Origin: JBBROS01 sp965260935
GTDB lineage: Bacteria > Pseudomonadota > Alphaproteobacteria > Acetobacterales > Acetobacteraceae
DNA length: 64,000 nucleotides
Assembly (NCBI GenBank): GCA_965260935.1
Contig: OZ253374.1
Span: 2,418,001 to 2,482,000, forward strand
Reading direction: 5' to 3'
In this document: piece by piece, positions 8,005-17,519 of the stretch
Layout of the letters: the number at the start of each line of letters is the position of its first letter
Position numbering within the stretch: the first letter of the stretch is position 1
Translations under genes and position numbers: made by a program
Notes under the pieces: generated by a model
Told to the model about the DNA's origin: nothing
Databases searched by the model: none
What the model saw: the letters and a program-made list of their open reading frames with translations, nothing else

Positions 8005-9180
8005 CTAAGAAGCCGGCGCAGTAGGACGGGCCGCCACGCCGGAACAGGCGGCGATGACCAGGAGCAGGGCTGCGACGCAGAGGAACGAGGCTGGCAGGCC
8101 GGCGGCGTGGGCGACGAAGCCGATGCCAGCCGGCCCGGTCAGGATGCCGGAATAGCCCAGGGTGGTTACGGCGCCGACCGCCAGGTTGACCGGCATCGCC
8201 CGTTGCAGGCCGAGCGCGGAGTAGAGCACCGGCACGATGTTGGACGCGCCGATGCCGACGAGGGCGAACCCGGCCATGGCGGCGGGCCATGACGCGGTGA
8301 GAACGGAGACGGCCATGCCCAAGGCGGCGCATAGCCCGCCGCACAGCAGGACCATGCGCCCGCCCAGGTTCTGAACGATCCGGTTTCCGGAGAGCCGCCC
8401 TGCCGTCATGGCGACGGAGAACACGGCGTAGCCGACGCCCGACCATGCCGGGCTCGCGCCGTGCAAGGTGGTGAGGATCAGGGCGCTCCAATCCAGCATC
8501 GAGCCTTCGGCGAGGAAGGAGATGAAGCAGAGGCTGCCGATGAGCAGCACCGGGCCGCGCGGGAGGGCGAAGGCGGGGCCGCCCGCTTCGCCGCCGTGGG
8601 GCAGGAGGCCCCGCCAAAAGGCGAACAGGATGGCGACGATCAGGGCTACGGCGCAGAGGGTTGCGAGCAGGGGGGCGCCGCCGGCCCAGAACACGCTGGT
8701 CGCGGCGCCCGCGCCCGCGAAGCCGCCGATGCTGAAGCAGGCGTGGAAGCCTGACATGACGGGGCGGCGCAAGGCCCGTTCGACGATGACGGACTGGATG
8801 TTGATGACAACTTCGAAGGTGCCGAGGCCTGCGCCGAAGACGAGCAAGGACAGCGCGAGCCCAGGGATCGTGCTTGCCGTTGCGAGTGCTGGCAGGGCGA
8901 GGCAGATGACGATGGCGGCGACGCCGATGACGCGGCGGCAGCCGAAGCGCGCTGCCAAGGCCCCGGCGAGCGGCATGGTCGCGATCGACCCGGCGCCGAG
9001 GCAGAGCAGGAGTAATCCGAGCGCGCCGTCGCCGATGGCGAGGCGTTGCTTGGCGTAGGGCACGAGGGGCGCCCAGGTGGCCGCGCCGAAGCCGGCGATG
9101 AAGAAGGCGGCGTAGGTGGAGCGCGTCTCAGGCAAGCCAGGCGTTGTAGCCGCGGCGCCGGACGCTCGCGAGGCGCTCAT
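8005..9180 (-). CDS. MFS transporter (YbjJ/fucose-permease-like)
   Basis: A 391-residue membrane carrier with about 12 hydrophobic segments from residue ~20 to the end, in the arrangement of the small MFS proteins related to YbjJ. Visible: the first helix TYAAFFIAGFGAATWAPLVPYAKQR, the MFS loop motif after helix 2 (GALAARFGCRR), and the corresponding AGRLSGNRIVQNLGGR in the second half. Substrate cannot be told from sequence. The minus-strand open frame runs on far upstream through the antisense of the ABC gene, but the ATG at 9180 (MSASRASG) gives the normal family length. It is divergent from the ABC exporter with a 165-base gap. Confidence 0.85.
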   Translation of the reverse strand: MSASRASGAAATTPGLPETRSTYAAFFIAGFGAATWAPLVPYAKQRLAIGDGALGLLLLCLGAGSIATMPLAGALAARFGCRRVIGVAAIVICLALPALATASTIPGLALSLLVFGAGLGTFEVVINIQSVIVERALRRPVMSGFHACFSIGGFAGAGAATSVFWAGGAPLLATLCAVALIVAILFAFWRGLLPHGGEAGGPAFALPRGPVLLIGSLCFISFLAEGSMLDWSALILTTLHGASPAWSGVGYAVFSVAMTAGRLSGNRIVQNLGGRMVLLCGGLCAALGMAVSVLTASWPAAMAGFALVGIGASNIVPVLYSALGLQRAMPVNLAVGAVTTLGYSGILTGPAGIGFVAHAAGLPASFLCVAALLLVIAACSGVAARPTAPAS

Positions 9181-9345
9181 GAGGGATCGCGGGCCGGGCT
9201 TTGCATCCAGGCACCATGATCCGGAGCGACCCGGCGGTAAAGGCAGAGTTTGCCATACGCGGCGCATGGCAGCGCCGCGATCCGCCTCTCGCCTAATCGG
9301 GCGGAAAAGCCGACACTCCGGTCGACCTCCAATAGCCTCGTTGAA

Positions 9346-11082
9346 ATGATGCTGCGTAAATTCCTCGCCTATTACCGGCCGCACAAGCGGCTGCTGCTGC
9401 TTGACTTCGGTTGCGCCGCGCTGTCCGGGATGCTTGAGCTCGGGTTCCCGATGGCGGTGCGGGCGTTCATCGACCAGCTGCTGCCGCAGGGCGACCTGCC
9501 GCTGATCCTGATCGCGATCTTCGCGCTGCTGGCGGTGTATGTGGTGAACGCCGGGCTGACGGCGGTGGTGAACTATTGGGGGCACGTGCTGGGCATCAGC
9601 ATCGAGACGGAGATGCGGCGGCGGGCGTTCGAGCATTTGCAGCGGCTGTCGATGCGGTTCTACGACGGGCAGAAGACCGGGCACCTGGTCAGCCGGGTGA
9701 CAACGGATCTGGCGGATATCGGGGAGGTGGCGCACCACGGGCCGGAGGATTTGCTGATCGCGCTGCTGACGTTCCTGGGCGCGTTCGTGCTGATGCTGTT
9801 CGTGAGCCTGCCGCTGGCGCTGATCGCCGCGGTGGTGGTGCCGGTGGCGACGTGGGTGGTGGCGCATTACGGGGCGCGGATGGACCGGAGCTGGCGGGCG
9901 CAGTTCAAGTCCGTGGGGCGGTTCAACGCGCGGATCGAGGAGAACGTGGGGGGCGCGCGGGTGGTGCAGGCGTTCGCCAACGAGGCGCACGAGAGCGGGC
10001 TGTTCGCGGCGGAGAACGCGCTTTACCAGCGGGAGAAGCTGAAGGCCTATGCGACGATGGCGGTGAGCACGACGCTGAACTACCTCGGCATGAGGCTGGT
10101 GCAGATCGTGGTGATGCTGGCGGGGACGGTATTCATCGTACATGGGAGCCTGTCGGTCGGGGATTTCGTCGCGTTCCTGCTGCTGGTGGCGGTGTTCTAC
10201 CGGCCGCTGGACAAGATCAGCGCCATGATCGAGACGTATCCGCGCGGGATCGCCGGGTTCCGGCGGTATCAGGAGCTGCTGGAGATTGCGCCGGACGTGG
10301 TGGACGCGCCGGATGCGGGCGAGGCGCCGGCGTTGCGCGGGGACGTGCGGTTCGAGGACGTCCATTTCGGCTACGAGCCTGGGCGGCCGGTGCTGCGGCG
10401 GCTCAACCTGTCGATCAAGGCCGGGGAGACGGTGGCGCTGGTGGGGCCGTCGGGAGCGGGGAAGACGACGATCTGCTCGTTGCTGCCGCGGTTCTACGAC
10501 GTGGACGGGGGGCGGATCACGGTTGACGGCATCGACGTGCGGGCGTTCACCCGCGCCTCGCTGCGACGGCAGATCGGGATCGTGGAGCAGAACGTGTTCC
10601 TGTTCGCGGGCTCGATCCGGCACAATGTCGGGTATGGCCGGCTGGGGGCGGACGAGGCGGCGATCCGGGCGGCGGTGCGCCGGGCGCGGCTGGACGAGCT
10701 GGTCGAGAGCTTGCCGGACGGGCTTGACACCGAGATCGGCGAGCGGGGGGCCAGGCTGTCGGGCGGGCAGAAGCAGCGGCTGGCGATCGCGCGGATATTC
10801 CTTAAGAACCCGCCGATATTGATCCTGGACGAGGCGACGTCGGCGCTGGACAGCGAGACAGAGCGGGCGATCCAGCGGTCGTTGGCGGAACTGGCCAGTG
10901 GGAGGACGACGCTGGTCATCGCGCACCGGCTGGCGACGGTGCGCAACGCCGACCGCATCATCGTGGTGTCGGAAGCGGGGGTGGTGGAGCAGGGCTCGCA
11001 CGAGGCGCTGATGGCGGCGGGGGGCGCGTACCGGGGGCTGTATGAGGCGCAGTTCGGTGACGGGTCGTTGGCGGCGGAGTAG
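9346..11082 (+). CDS. ABC exporter, fused membrane and ATPase domains (MsbA-like)
   Basis: Half-transporter of the type that dimerises to export lipids, peptides or drugs. The membrane domain (six helices, about residues 15-320) includes FYDGQKTGHLVSRVTTD; the ATPase follows with Walker A GPSGAGKTT (367-375), Q-loop GIVEQNVFLFAGS, signature LSGGQ (471-475), Walker B ILILDEATSALD and the switch histidine in VIAHRLATV. Start ATG at 9346 (or the next codon, 9349) gives about 578 aa, standard for this class; codons further upstream add only a non-conserved Arg-rich piece. Its substrate is unknown, and no LPS gene adjoins it, so I do not call it msbA. Confidence 0.9.
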   Translation: MMLRKFLAYYRPHKRLLLLDFGCAALSGMLELGFPMAVRAFIDQLLPQGDLPLILIAIFALLAVYVVNAGLTAVVNYWGHVLGISIETEMRRRAFEHLQRLSMRFYDGQKTGHLVSRVTTDLADIGEVAHHGPEDLLIALLTFLGAFVLMLFVSLPLALIAAVVVPVATWVVAHYGARMDRSWRAQFKSVGRFNARIEENVGGARVVQAFANEAHESGLFAAENALYQREKLKAYATMAVSTTLNYLGMRLVQIVVMLAGTVFIVHGSLSVGDFVAFLLLVAVFYRPLDKISAMIETYPRGIAGFRRYQELLEIAPDVVDAPDAGEAPALRGDVRFEDVHFGYEPGRPVLRRLNLSIKAGETVALVGPSGAGKTTICSLLPRFYDVDGGRITVDGIDVRAFTRASLRRQIGIVEQNVFLFAGSIRHNVGYGRLGADEAAIRAAVRRARLDELVESLPDGLDTEIGERGARLSGGQKQRLAIARIFLKNPPILILDEATSALDSETERAIQRSLAELASGRTTLVIAHRLATVRNADRIIVVSEAGVVEQGSHEALMAAGGAYRGLYEAQFGDGSLAAE

Positions 11083-11302
11083 TTTGTCAGGAGTGGTAGA
11101 GATAAGCGTCCGGCAACCCGAGGCGGCGAACAATGCCCGCAGCCCGGCGGCGGAGTTTGGCGGGCGTCGACCCGGCGCTGCAACGGGGAGGGAAGGGCGG
11201 CCATGCTCCATGTTGGGCTGCGCTGCTTTCGCTGACGGGCAAGGTTCCGCAAATGGGCGTCGATGCCTATATCAGGACAACAGCTTTATTTGGAGGATTG
11301 CC

Positions 11303-11728
11303 ATGTCCCTGTTCGCCCGCACGGCCGAGCCTGAGACCTTTCCCTTTGCGTTGAGCGATGCCGAATGGCGTCAGCGCCTGACCCCCGAGCAGTATCAGGT
11401 GATGCGCGGGCACGGCACCGAGCGCGCCTGCACCAGCCCATTGAATGCCGAGAAGCGCGACGGCGCTTATGTCTGCGCCGGCTGCGGCCAGGCTCTGTTC
11501 GGCACCGGCGCGAAGTTCGAGAGCGGCACGGGCTGGCCAAGCTTCTATCAGCCGGTCGCTGCCGATGCTGTCGGGACGACGAAGGACCGCAGCTTCGGGA
11601 TGGTGCGGACGGAGGTGCATTGCAGCAACTGCGGCAGCCATCTCGGGCACGTGTTCCCCGACGGGCCGCGGCCGACTGGCGACCGGTATTGCATCAACGG
11701 CGTCGCGCTTGAGTTCCAGCCGGCTTAG
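11303..11728 (+). CDS. msrB: Peptide-methionine (R)-S-oxide reductase
   Basis: Repairs R-methionine sulfoxide in oxidised proteins. All expected residues are present: zinc ligands Cys58, Cys61 (CAGC) and Cys107, Cys110 (CSNC), catalytic Cys130 in RYCINGVALEF and a possible resolving Cys43 (RACTSP). Catalytic residue is cysteine, not selenocysteine, despite the Sec genes elsewhere in the window. Start ATG 11303 follows TTTGGAGGATTGCC. 141 aa is the usual single-domain size. The 220 bases before it carry no gene; a weak sigma-70-type pair TTCCGC/TATATC (11245, 11268; 17-base gap) is possible. Confidence 0.96.
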   Translation: MSLFARTAEPETFPFALSDAEWRQRLTPEQYQVMRGHGTERACTSPLNAEKRDGAYVCAGCGQALFGTGAKFESGTGWPSFYQPVAADAVGTTKDRSFGMVRTEVHCSNCGSHLGHVFPDGPRPTGDRYCINGVALEFQPA

Positions 11729-11733
11729 GCTGC

Positions 11734-13893
11734 ATGACGGTCGAGATCTCTGTCGGGCCGCCGCAGCTCGCGATCCATCAGGGGTTCACCGTTCTGGTTA
11801 CCGAACCGGACGGCAGCATAGGCTGGCCATCCGACAAGGGTTTTTACTACAACGACACGCGGCTGGTCAGCGCCTATGCCATTTATGCCAACGGCCAGCC
11901 CTGGACACTGTTGAACAGCGGCAGCCCGGCCTATTATGGGTGCCGCGTTTTCCTGACCAACCAGAGCGTCCTGACCGAAAGTGGGGAGATTTGTCCCCGG
12001 TCGCTGAGCCTCGTGCTCAGCCGCGTAATCGATGGCGGGATGCTCGAACTGCATCAGATCACCAACTACGGGCAGGACCCGGTTGCCTTTAATTATGAGG
12101 TTTCGATCCGGAGCGATTTCACCGACATCTTCGAGGTCAAGTCCGGTCGGATCGTGCGGCGTGGGCGGATCGGCAGCGTGTGGTCGAAAGAGGCCTGCGA
12201 GCTGACGACCGAGTACAGCAACGCCGGTTTCCACCGCGGCCTGCGCATCAAGGCACGCGCGCCCTCCCAGGCATACTGGGCCAATGGCCGGCTCAGCTTT
12301 GCGGTCACGCTCAAGCCCGGCGAGAGTTGGTCGGGCGCCCTGCACTACGATTTGCTGGACGGCGACAAAGTCATTGAGGCCCCGGATGAGTGCGTGCTGA
12401 CCGGCGACAGCGCGCAGCGTCGGGGGCTGGACCGATGGCGCGCAAGCGTGCTGAAACTTTCGAGCAGCGTGTCGTCTTTCGAGCGGCTGTTCAACCAGGC
12501 GGTCGAGGACATGGCGGCGCTTCGCCTGCCGGTCGAGCAGGACGGAGGGGTGGTGCAGATCCCGGCGGCCGGGCTGCCCTGGTTCGTGGCGCTGTTTGGG
12601 CGGGATACGCTCATCGTCTGCTTGCAAACGATCATTCTGCATCCCGACTTCGCCCGCGGGACGCTGAGCGTGCTTGGAAAGTGGCAGGCGCGCGAACGCG
12701 ACGATTACCGCGATGCCGAGCCCGGCAAGATCATGCACGAATTGCGCAGCGGCGAACTGGCAGCGCTCAAGCTCATCCCGCATACGCCGTATTACGGGAC
12801 AGCGGACGCGACGCCGCTTTACCTGATGCTGTTGCACGCCACGTGGAAAGCGACGGGCGACACGGGTTTGCTGCGGCAACATTTGCAGACTGCCGAGGGT
12901 TGCCTCGGCTGGATCGACGCGTATGGCGACCGCGACGGGGACGGGTTCCAGGAGTACGGCACCCGGTCTGGCCAAGGATACGAGAACGTCGGCTGGAAAG
13001 ACAGCGGCGACGCGGTTGTCGATGCCGATGGGGCGCTGGTTCACGGCCCGAAGGCGTTGTGCGAGTTGCAGGGCTACGTCTTCGCGGCGTGGCGCGGCAT
13101 GGCGGAGATTTTCACCGCATTGGGCAACCCGGCCCGCGCGGCGGTGCTGACGGCCAAGGCGGACGCGCTTTACGCCAAGTTCAACGACGCGTTCTGGGAT
13201 GAGGCCGGCGGCTTCTATGCTTACTGCCTCGACGGCAGCAAACGCCCGATCTTGTCGGTTGTGAGCAACCCGGGGCATCTGCTCTGGTGCGGCATCGTTC
13301 CGCCCGAGCGTGCTGGCCGGGTGGTTGGCCGGTTGATGCGCGAGGACATGTGGAGCGGGTGGGGCATCCGGACGCTGAGTGCGGAAAACCCGTCCTATAA
13401 TCCGTTCTCGTATCAGAACGGCGCGGTGTGGCCGCATGACAACAGCCTGATCGCGCTTGGCTTCAAGCGGTATGGGTTTCATGAGGAGGCGAGCCGTGTT
13501 GCCGAGGACATCCAGCGGGCCGCCGGTTATTTCACGCATCGGCAATTGCCTGAGTTGTACTCCGGAGTGGAACGCGACGAGATTAACTTCCCGGTGCAGT
13601 ATCTTGGCGCGAACGTGCCGCAGGCCTGGGCGGCCGGGTCGGTGTTCGCGCTCGTGCAAGCGGTGCTGGGATTGGAGCCGGACGCGCCGAACGGACGGCT
13701 GCTCGTTGATCCCGAGCTTCCGGAATGGCTGCCGGACCTTACGCTTCGCGATATCAAGCTGGGCGAGCATTGCTTCGACATCGCGTTCAAACGGGTGGAT
13801 GGACGGACCGAATTTACCGTGCTGCGAGGCGACGCGGACCGGATTGTCCGGCGGGAGAAGGGCGGCAGTGCGGCGGGCGGGGCGTTCAGCTAG
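11734..13893 (+). CDS. Glycogen-debranching-type amylo-alpha-1,6-glucosidase
   Basis: A 719-residue cytosolic protein with the two-part structure of bacterial debranching-like enzymes: an N-terminal beta-sandwich (about 1-230) opening with GFTVLVTEPDGSIGWPSDKGFYYNDTR, and a C-terminal (alpha/alpha)6 barrel with WFVALFGRDTLIVCLQT, ENVGWKDSGDAVVDADG, and YNPFSYQNGAVWPHDNSLIALG. These stretches match the amylo-1,6-glucosidase family, whose members hydrolyse alpha-1,6 branch points or related oligosaccharides. Exact substrate is not predictable. It begins 5 bases after msrB, on the same strand. It converges on the DUF2336 gene with a 4-base tail overlap. Confidence 0.88.
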   Translation: MTVEISVGPPQLAIHQGFTVLVTEPDGSIGWPSDKGFYYNDTRLVSAYAIYANGQPWTLLNSGSPAYYGCRVFLTNQSVLTESGEICPRSLSLVLSRVIDGGMLELHQITNYGQDPVAFNYEVSIRSDFTDIFEVKSGRIVRRGRIGSVWSKEACELTTEYSNAGFHRGLRIKARAPSQAYWANGRLSFAVTLKPGESWSGALHYDLLDGDKVIEAPDECVLTGDSAQRRGLDRWRASVLKLSSSVSSFERLFNQAVEDMAALRLPVEQDGGVVQIPAAGLPWFVALFGRDTLIVCLQTIILHPDFARGTLSVLGKWQARERDDYRDAEPGKIMHELRSGELAALKLIPHTPYYGTADATPLYLMLLHATWKATGDTGLLRQHLQTAEGCLGWIDAYGDRDGDGFQEYGTRSGQGYENVGWKDSGDAVVDADGALVHGPKALCELQGYVFAAWRGMAEIFTALGNPARAAVLTAKADALYAKFNDAFWDEAGGFYAYCLDGSKRPILSVVSNPGHLLWCGIVPPERAGRVVGRLMREDMWSGWGIRTLSAENPSYNPFSYQNGAVWPHDNSLIALGFKRYGFHEEASRVAEDIQRAAGYFTHRQLPELYSGVERDEINFPVQYLGANVPQAWAAGSVFALVQAVLGLEPDAPNGRLLVDPELPEWLPDLTLRDIKLGEHCFDIAFKRVDGRTEFTVLRGDADRIVRREKGGSAAGGAFS

Positions 13894-15137
13894 CGGTCTC
13901 CGTCTTTCAGCAGTCCGAATTGCCAGCCCAGCTCGTCGGCCGACATTGGGTACTCGCCTTGCTGGCCGGGGATGAGGATGTCCCGAGGGTCCAAGCGGCC
14001 CAGGGCGGATTGCACGGCTTGGGCGGCCTGCATGGAGAAGCCGGCTTTCCAACTCAAGCTGATCAGTGCTTTGGCGCTACGCAACGATATTGCTCTTTTT
14101 ACCACCGCGATATTAACGCGGCTTGCCTCGGCGAGCAGCAACGCGACCTGCTGATCGTTTCCGGACTGCGCCGCTTGCATCAGCGCCGCTTCGGTCGGGT
14201 TTTGAATCGCGATGGCGCCAGCGTGGCGGTTGTGCGGTGAGAACGTTGTTCCGGGCGCGGGTTCTTGACTGAGCCTGTTGTTAAACCGGGTGCGTAGAGT
14301 TTCGGCCAAGGTTCCTGGCATGTCTGGACGATTGAGCAGCACTTCGAGCACGTGCGCGGCAACGATATTCGATAGCGTCCTCATGCCGCCGACGGGTAGT
14401 TTTGGGCGGCAGGCCAGCGGCTCGTGCCAATCGGGGTGGGCGCCTGCGCGTTTGATCAGCGCGTCGAGCGTTGCGTCCTGGATATTGGCGGACTCGTTTT
14501 GCAAAAGGATGCGGATTGCCGGGTCGTCCGCGTAAGCCGCGATGTGGTCCGCGACCGTGGGGCCGAGATTTTTCCGGCCTGCCACTGTTTCCGCCAAGCC
14601 CGTGTGCATCGCCGCGGACGACAGCAGGGCAATCAGGTCGGCATCGCTCAGCAGCGGAGAGGAGCGCGCGATAGGGGCGCTTACCGTCACGTCGGCGTCG
14701 CGGGCGAGGCGGAGGATGATGTCGCGCGGCGCTTCGGGCATTAGCATCAGCGCGTCGGCCAAGGCCGCACGCACGCGAACGGCGGCATCCTGCGCGAGCA
14801 CCTTCAGCGTGTGTTCCACGTGGGCGTGGGCTGCGGTCCGCCCGGCTCGGGACAGGCCCGGCAGGAGCCGCGCCATCTTCCGTGCAAGCAGCGCCCGGAT
14901 CCGTTCGTCCCCGTCGGCCAGCAGCCTGCGGTCCGCGCCTGGCGCATGTGCCGTGTTCATTGCCACGGCGGCACGGACGGTGAGCGACGGGTCCTTGGCG
15001 AGCACGCGCAAGAGTGTTGACGGCGTGGAGGGCCGCGCTGCCAAGCGGACTCGCGTCGCTTCATCGCTTTCCAGGTCTTCCCAAGCGAGCCGTCCGCCTT
15101 GCGCGAGGCGCTGCGATGGGGAGACCATGCGGTTCAA
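13890..15137 (-). CDS. DUF2336 protein
   Basis: A 415-residue protein of the DUF2336 family, found mainly in alphaproteobacteria and made of HEAT-like helical repeats; function not established. Repeated short helix pairs with patterns such as LLRVLAKDPSLTVRAAVAMNT and ALAQDAAVRVRAALADALMLMP support this. The start is a TTG at 15137 whose last two bases join the stop of the upstream diguanylate cyclase (TTGA); an ATG three codons later (15128) is the alternative. The same TTGA junction is used at dapE and truA, which supports the TTG. Coupling with a c-di-GMP enzyme suggests the two proteins work together, but that is inference. Confidence 0.85.
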   Translation of the reverse strand: MNRMVSPSQRLAQGGRLAWEDLESDEATRVRLAARPSTPSTLLRVLAKDPSLTVRAAVAMNTAHAPGADRRLLADGDERIRALLARKMARLLPGLSRAGRTAAHAHVEHTLKVLAQDAAVRVRAALADALMLMPEAPRDIILRLARDADVTVSAPIARSSPLLSDADLIALLSSAAMHTGLAETVAGRKNLGPTVADHIAAYADDPAIRILLQNESANIQDATLDALIKRAGAHPDWHEPLACRPKLPVGGMRTLSNIVAAHVLEVLLNRPDMPGTLAETLRTRFNNRLSQEPAPGTTFSPHNRHAGAIAIQNPTEAALMQAAQSGNDQQVALLLAEASRVNIAVVKRAISLRSAKALISLSWKAGFSMQAAQAVQSALGRLDPRDILIPGQQGEYPMSADELGWQFGLLKDGDR

Positions 15138-16555
15138 GCCCGGCTGACTGCGAGCGAGACGCGCCAGTGCCCACCCTGCCCGCGCTTCACGTCGTGCATC
15201 GCACGGTCGGCACGGTGGATCATCTGTTCCAGCATCTCGTTACTGCCGGGCTCGCGGGTGGCGATGCCGATCGAGACGCCGGTCTTGGCTTCGCCCTCCG
15301 TCAGGTGCGAGAATTCGTCCGGCGCCGCCTGGCAGAGCGACTCGGCGCGCTCGGCGGCCGTGAGCGAGTCGGCGCCGTCGAGCCAGACCGCGAACTCGTC
15401 TCCGCCGATCCGCGCGATCAGGTCCGAGGGCCGGAACGTGCGTTGCAGCAGCGCGCTGGCGAGCTTCAGCGCGGCGTCGCCTGCTTCTTGGCCGAGACGG
15501 CCGTTGATGTGCCTCAGGCCGTCCACGTCGATCAGCAGCAGCGTGCCGGGTTGCCATTCCCGCTCCTGCCGGTCCAGCCGCCGTTCGGCCTCTTCGATAA
15601 ACACGCGGTGATTCGCCAGTCCGGTCAGCGGATCGGTTCGTGCTTGCCGCGCGAGGCCGCGCTGGATGGCCCCATGTTCGAGCACGATCCGAACGATGCC
15701 GGCGACGGCGCCCGCAAGTGTCAGGTCGTCGCCTTCCCATGAGCGGTGGCCCGGCTTTCGCCAGGCGAGCAGGGCCGCGCGCTCGCCGTAACGCGTGGAG
15801 CACGGGCAGACGAGCATTGTCTCGCCGCCGTCAAGATCGACAAAGCGGACCGTGTCGTCGCCAGCCGCCAGCAGCGGCAGCACCGGGCCGATACGCGGCG
15901 TCAGGTCGACGCCGACGGCGTGCAGCATGGCCGGCTGATCGACCTGCATCAGATCGACTATCGCCGCTGCCTGGCATCCGAGCGCTTGTATGACCGCGTC
16001 GAGCGCCGTTCCCATCATGCTTGGCGCCAGCACCTCCTGGCGCATTTGCGTCAGCAAGCGGTCCAGGACGAGGCCGCGGCGGATTCCGGCCGAGGCGCCC
16101 TTCGCGGCACGTTCTTCTTGCGTCACATCGACGCCGATGCCTCGCAGGCCCCGGAACCGGCCGGCTTGATCCAGCATCGGCGTCAGCGTCAGGGCCATGC
16201 AGACTGGCGTGCCGGTCCGGGTCCGGAACCAAATCGGCTTCCGGCGCAGTGGGCCTGCCGATTCGAACGGGTTCGGCCCGGCAGGATCGGTCAGGAGCGC
16301 TGCGGCTGGTTGGCCGAGCAATGCTGCCGCGGGCCAGCCGAACGCCGTTTCCGGTTCGATGAAGCTCCATTGGCCGAGCGCGTCCGTTTCGAACAGGATG
16401 TCGGCCGCGAGCGTGCCAAATTGCTGCCAGCGTTGGCGGCTTTCCAGGAGCCCTGGCAGCAATGCCGCCGCTTGCGAGGCGGTCAGGCCGGGCTTGAGGT
16501 TATGGGCCGCCTCGGGCGTGTTGGCGGCTTGTTCGGATGCGGCGCACAGGCTCAT
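15134..16555 (-). CDS. PAS-GAF-like-GGDEF diguanylate cyclase
   Basis: Makes cyclic di-GMP from two GTP. The N-terminal ~145 residues form a PAS domain (LFETDALGQWSFIEPETAFG to FRGLRGIGVDVTQEE), the middle (about 165-300) a GAF-like sensor region, and the C-terminus a complete GGDEF domain. The catalytic motif RIGGDEF is intact (GGDEF at 384-388), and the inhibitory site RPSD (375-378) lies at the expected five-residue spacing, so product feedback inhibition is predicted. No EAL domain and no membrane segment is present, so it should be a cytosolic sensor. ATG at 16555 follows AAAGGAATCCAC. First gene of a two-gene unit with DUF2336. Confidence 0.93.
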   Translation of the reverse strand: MSLCAASEQAANTPEAAHNLKPGLTASQAAALLPGLLESRQRWQQFGTLAADILFETDALGQWSFIEPETAFGWPAAALLGQPAAALLTDPAGPNPFESAGPLRRKPIWFRTRTGTPVCMALTLTPMLDQAGRFRGLRGIGVDVTQEERAAKGASAGIRRGLVLDRLLTQMRQEVLAPSMMGTALDAVIQALGCQAAAIVDLMQVDQPAMLHAVGVDLTPRIGPVLPLLAAGDDTVRFVDLDGGETMLVCPCSTRYGERAALLAWRKPGHRSWEGDDLTLAGAVAGIVRIVLEHGAIQRGLARQARTDPLTGLANHRVFIEEAERRLDRQEREWQPGTLLLIDVDGLRHINGRLGQEAGDAALKLASALLQRTFRPSDLIARIGGDEFAVWLDGADSLTAAERAESLCQAAPDEFSHLTEGEAKTGVSIGIATREPGSNEMLEQMIHRADRAMHDVKRGQGGHWRVSLAVSRA

Positions 16556-16621
16556 GTGGATTCCTTTCCACGCCGAGAGTGCATGACCGAAATTAAGATA
16601 CTCTTACCCTGCGGCAATCGT

Positions 16622-16650
16622 TTGACACGATTGACACCCGACAGCATGGT
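16622..16650 (+). promoter_or_regulatory. Possible dapD promoter with tandem TTGACA
   Basis: TTGACA occurs twice, at 16622-16627 and 16632-16637, about 50 bases upstream of dapD. With the first as -35, a weak -10 CATGGT lies 17 bases later. The region is the 124-base divergent gap between the cyclase and dapD. Seen by eye only. Confidence 0.35.
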
Positions 16651-16679
16651 CCGCCCGCAACGCCGCTGCGGGACCACTG

Positions 16680-17519
16680 ATGCACGACCATCCACTCCGT
16701 TCGAGGATCGACGCCCTGTGGGACGGGCGCGAACTGTTGTCCGCCAAGACCACGGGAGATGACCGGGCGGCTGTGGACGAGACGTTGGACGCGCTCGATT
16801 CAGGCGCGCTGCGCGTGGCCGAACCCGGCCCGGACGGCTGGACCGTGCATGAGTGGCTGAAGAAGGCGGTGTTGCTTTCCTTCCGCCTTAACGATTCCGC
16901 AACCATGCCCGGGGTAGGAGGAGGGCCGGCGTGGGACAAGGTGGCGATGAAGACGGAGGGCTGGGGCGAGAACCGGTTTAGCGAGGCGGGGTTCCGCGCC
17001 GTGCCGGGTGCCATCGTCCGGCGCAGCGCCTACGTGGCGCCGGGCGTCGTGCTGATGCCGAGCTTCGTGAACGTGGGCGCGTTTGTGGACCGCGGCACGA
17101 TGATTGACACGTGGGCGACAGTGGGTTCGTGCGCGCAGATCGGGCGCAATTGCCATTTGTCCGGCGGCGTCGGGATCGGCGGCGTGTTGGAGCCGTTGCA
17201 GGCCAACCCGACGATCATCGAGGACGACTGCTTCATCGGCGCGCGTTCGGAGGTGGTGGAAGGCGTCGTGGTGGGGCGCGGCTCCGTGCTGTCCATGGGC
17301 GTGTTTATCAGCGCGTCGAGCAAGATCATCGACCGCGAGACGGGCGAGGTATTCGTGGGGCGAGTGCCTGAATACTCGGTCGTCGTGCCGGGCTCGCTGC
17401 CGGGCAAGCCGTTGCCGGACGGCTCCCCCGGGCCGAGCCTTGCCTGCGCCGTCATCGTCAAGCGCGTCGACGAGCGGACCCGCGCGAAGACGTCCATCAA
17501 CGAGTTGCTCAGAGATTGA
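16680..17519 (+). CDS. dapD: Tetrahydrodipicolinate N-succinyltransferase
   Basis: Third-stage enzyme of the succinylase route to diaminopimelate and lysine; succinylates tetrahydrodipicolinate using succinyl-CoA. The 279-residue length and sequence match DapD: an N-terminal helical part (LRSRIDALWDGR, DETLDALDSGALRVAEP), then left-handed beta-helix hexapeptide repeats from about residue 110 (GTMIDTWATVGSCAQIGRN, GVGIGGVLEPLQANPTIIED), and the C-terminal VKRVDERTRAKTSIN. Stop codon overlaps the TTG start of dapE (TTGA), so both are made together. Confidence 0.96.
   Translation: MHDHPLRSRIDALWDGRELLSAKTTGDDRAAVDETLDALDSGALRVAEPGPDGWTVHEWLKKAVLLSFRLNDSATMPGVGGGPAWDKVAMKTEGWGENRFSEAGFRAVPGAIVRRSAYVAPGVVLMPSFVNVGAFVDRGTMIDTWATVGSCAQIGRNCHLSGGVGIGGVLEPLQANPTIIEDDCFIGARSEVVEGVVVGRGSVLSMGVFISASSKIIDRETGEVFVGRVPEYSVVVPGSLPGKPLPDGSPGPSLACAVIVKRVDERTRAKTSINELLRD

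Noticed and set aside
8005..11211. A single 1068-codon minus-strand frame
   Set aside because: Only its last 391 codons (the MFS protein) have sense composition; the rest is antisense to the ABC exporter.
11303..11728. MsrB as a selenoprotein linked to the Sec genes
   Set aside because: Its active-site codon reads cysteine and there is no in-frame TGA.
11725..14052. 775-codon minus-strand frame under the debranching-type enzyme
   Set aside because: Arg/Gly-rich, no recognisable domain; the plus-strand enzyme explains the region.
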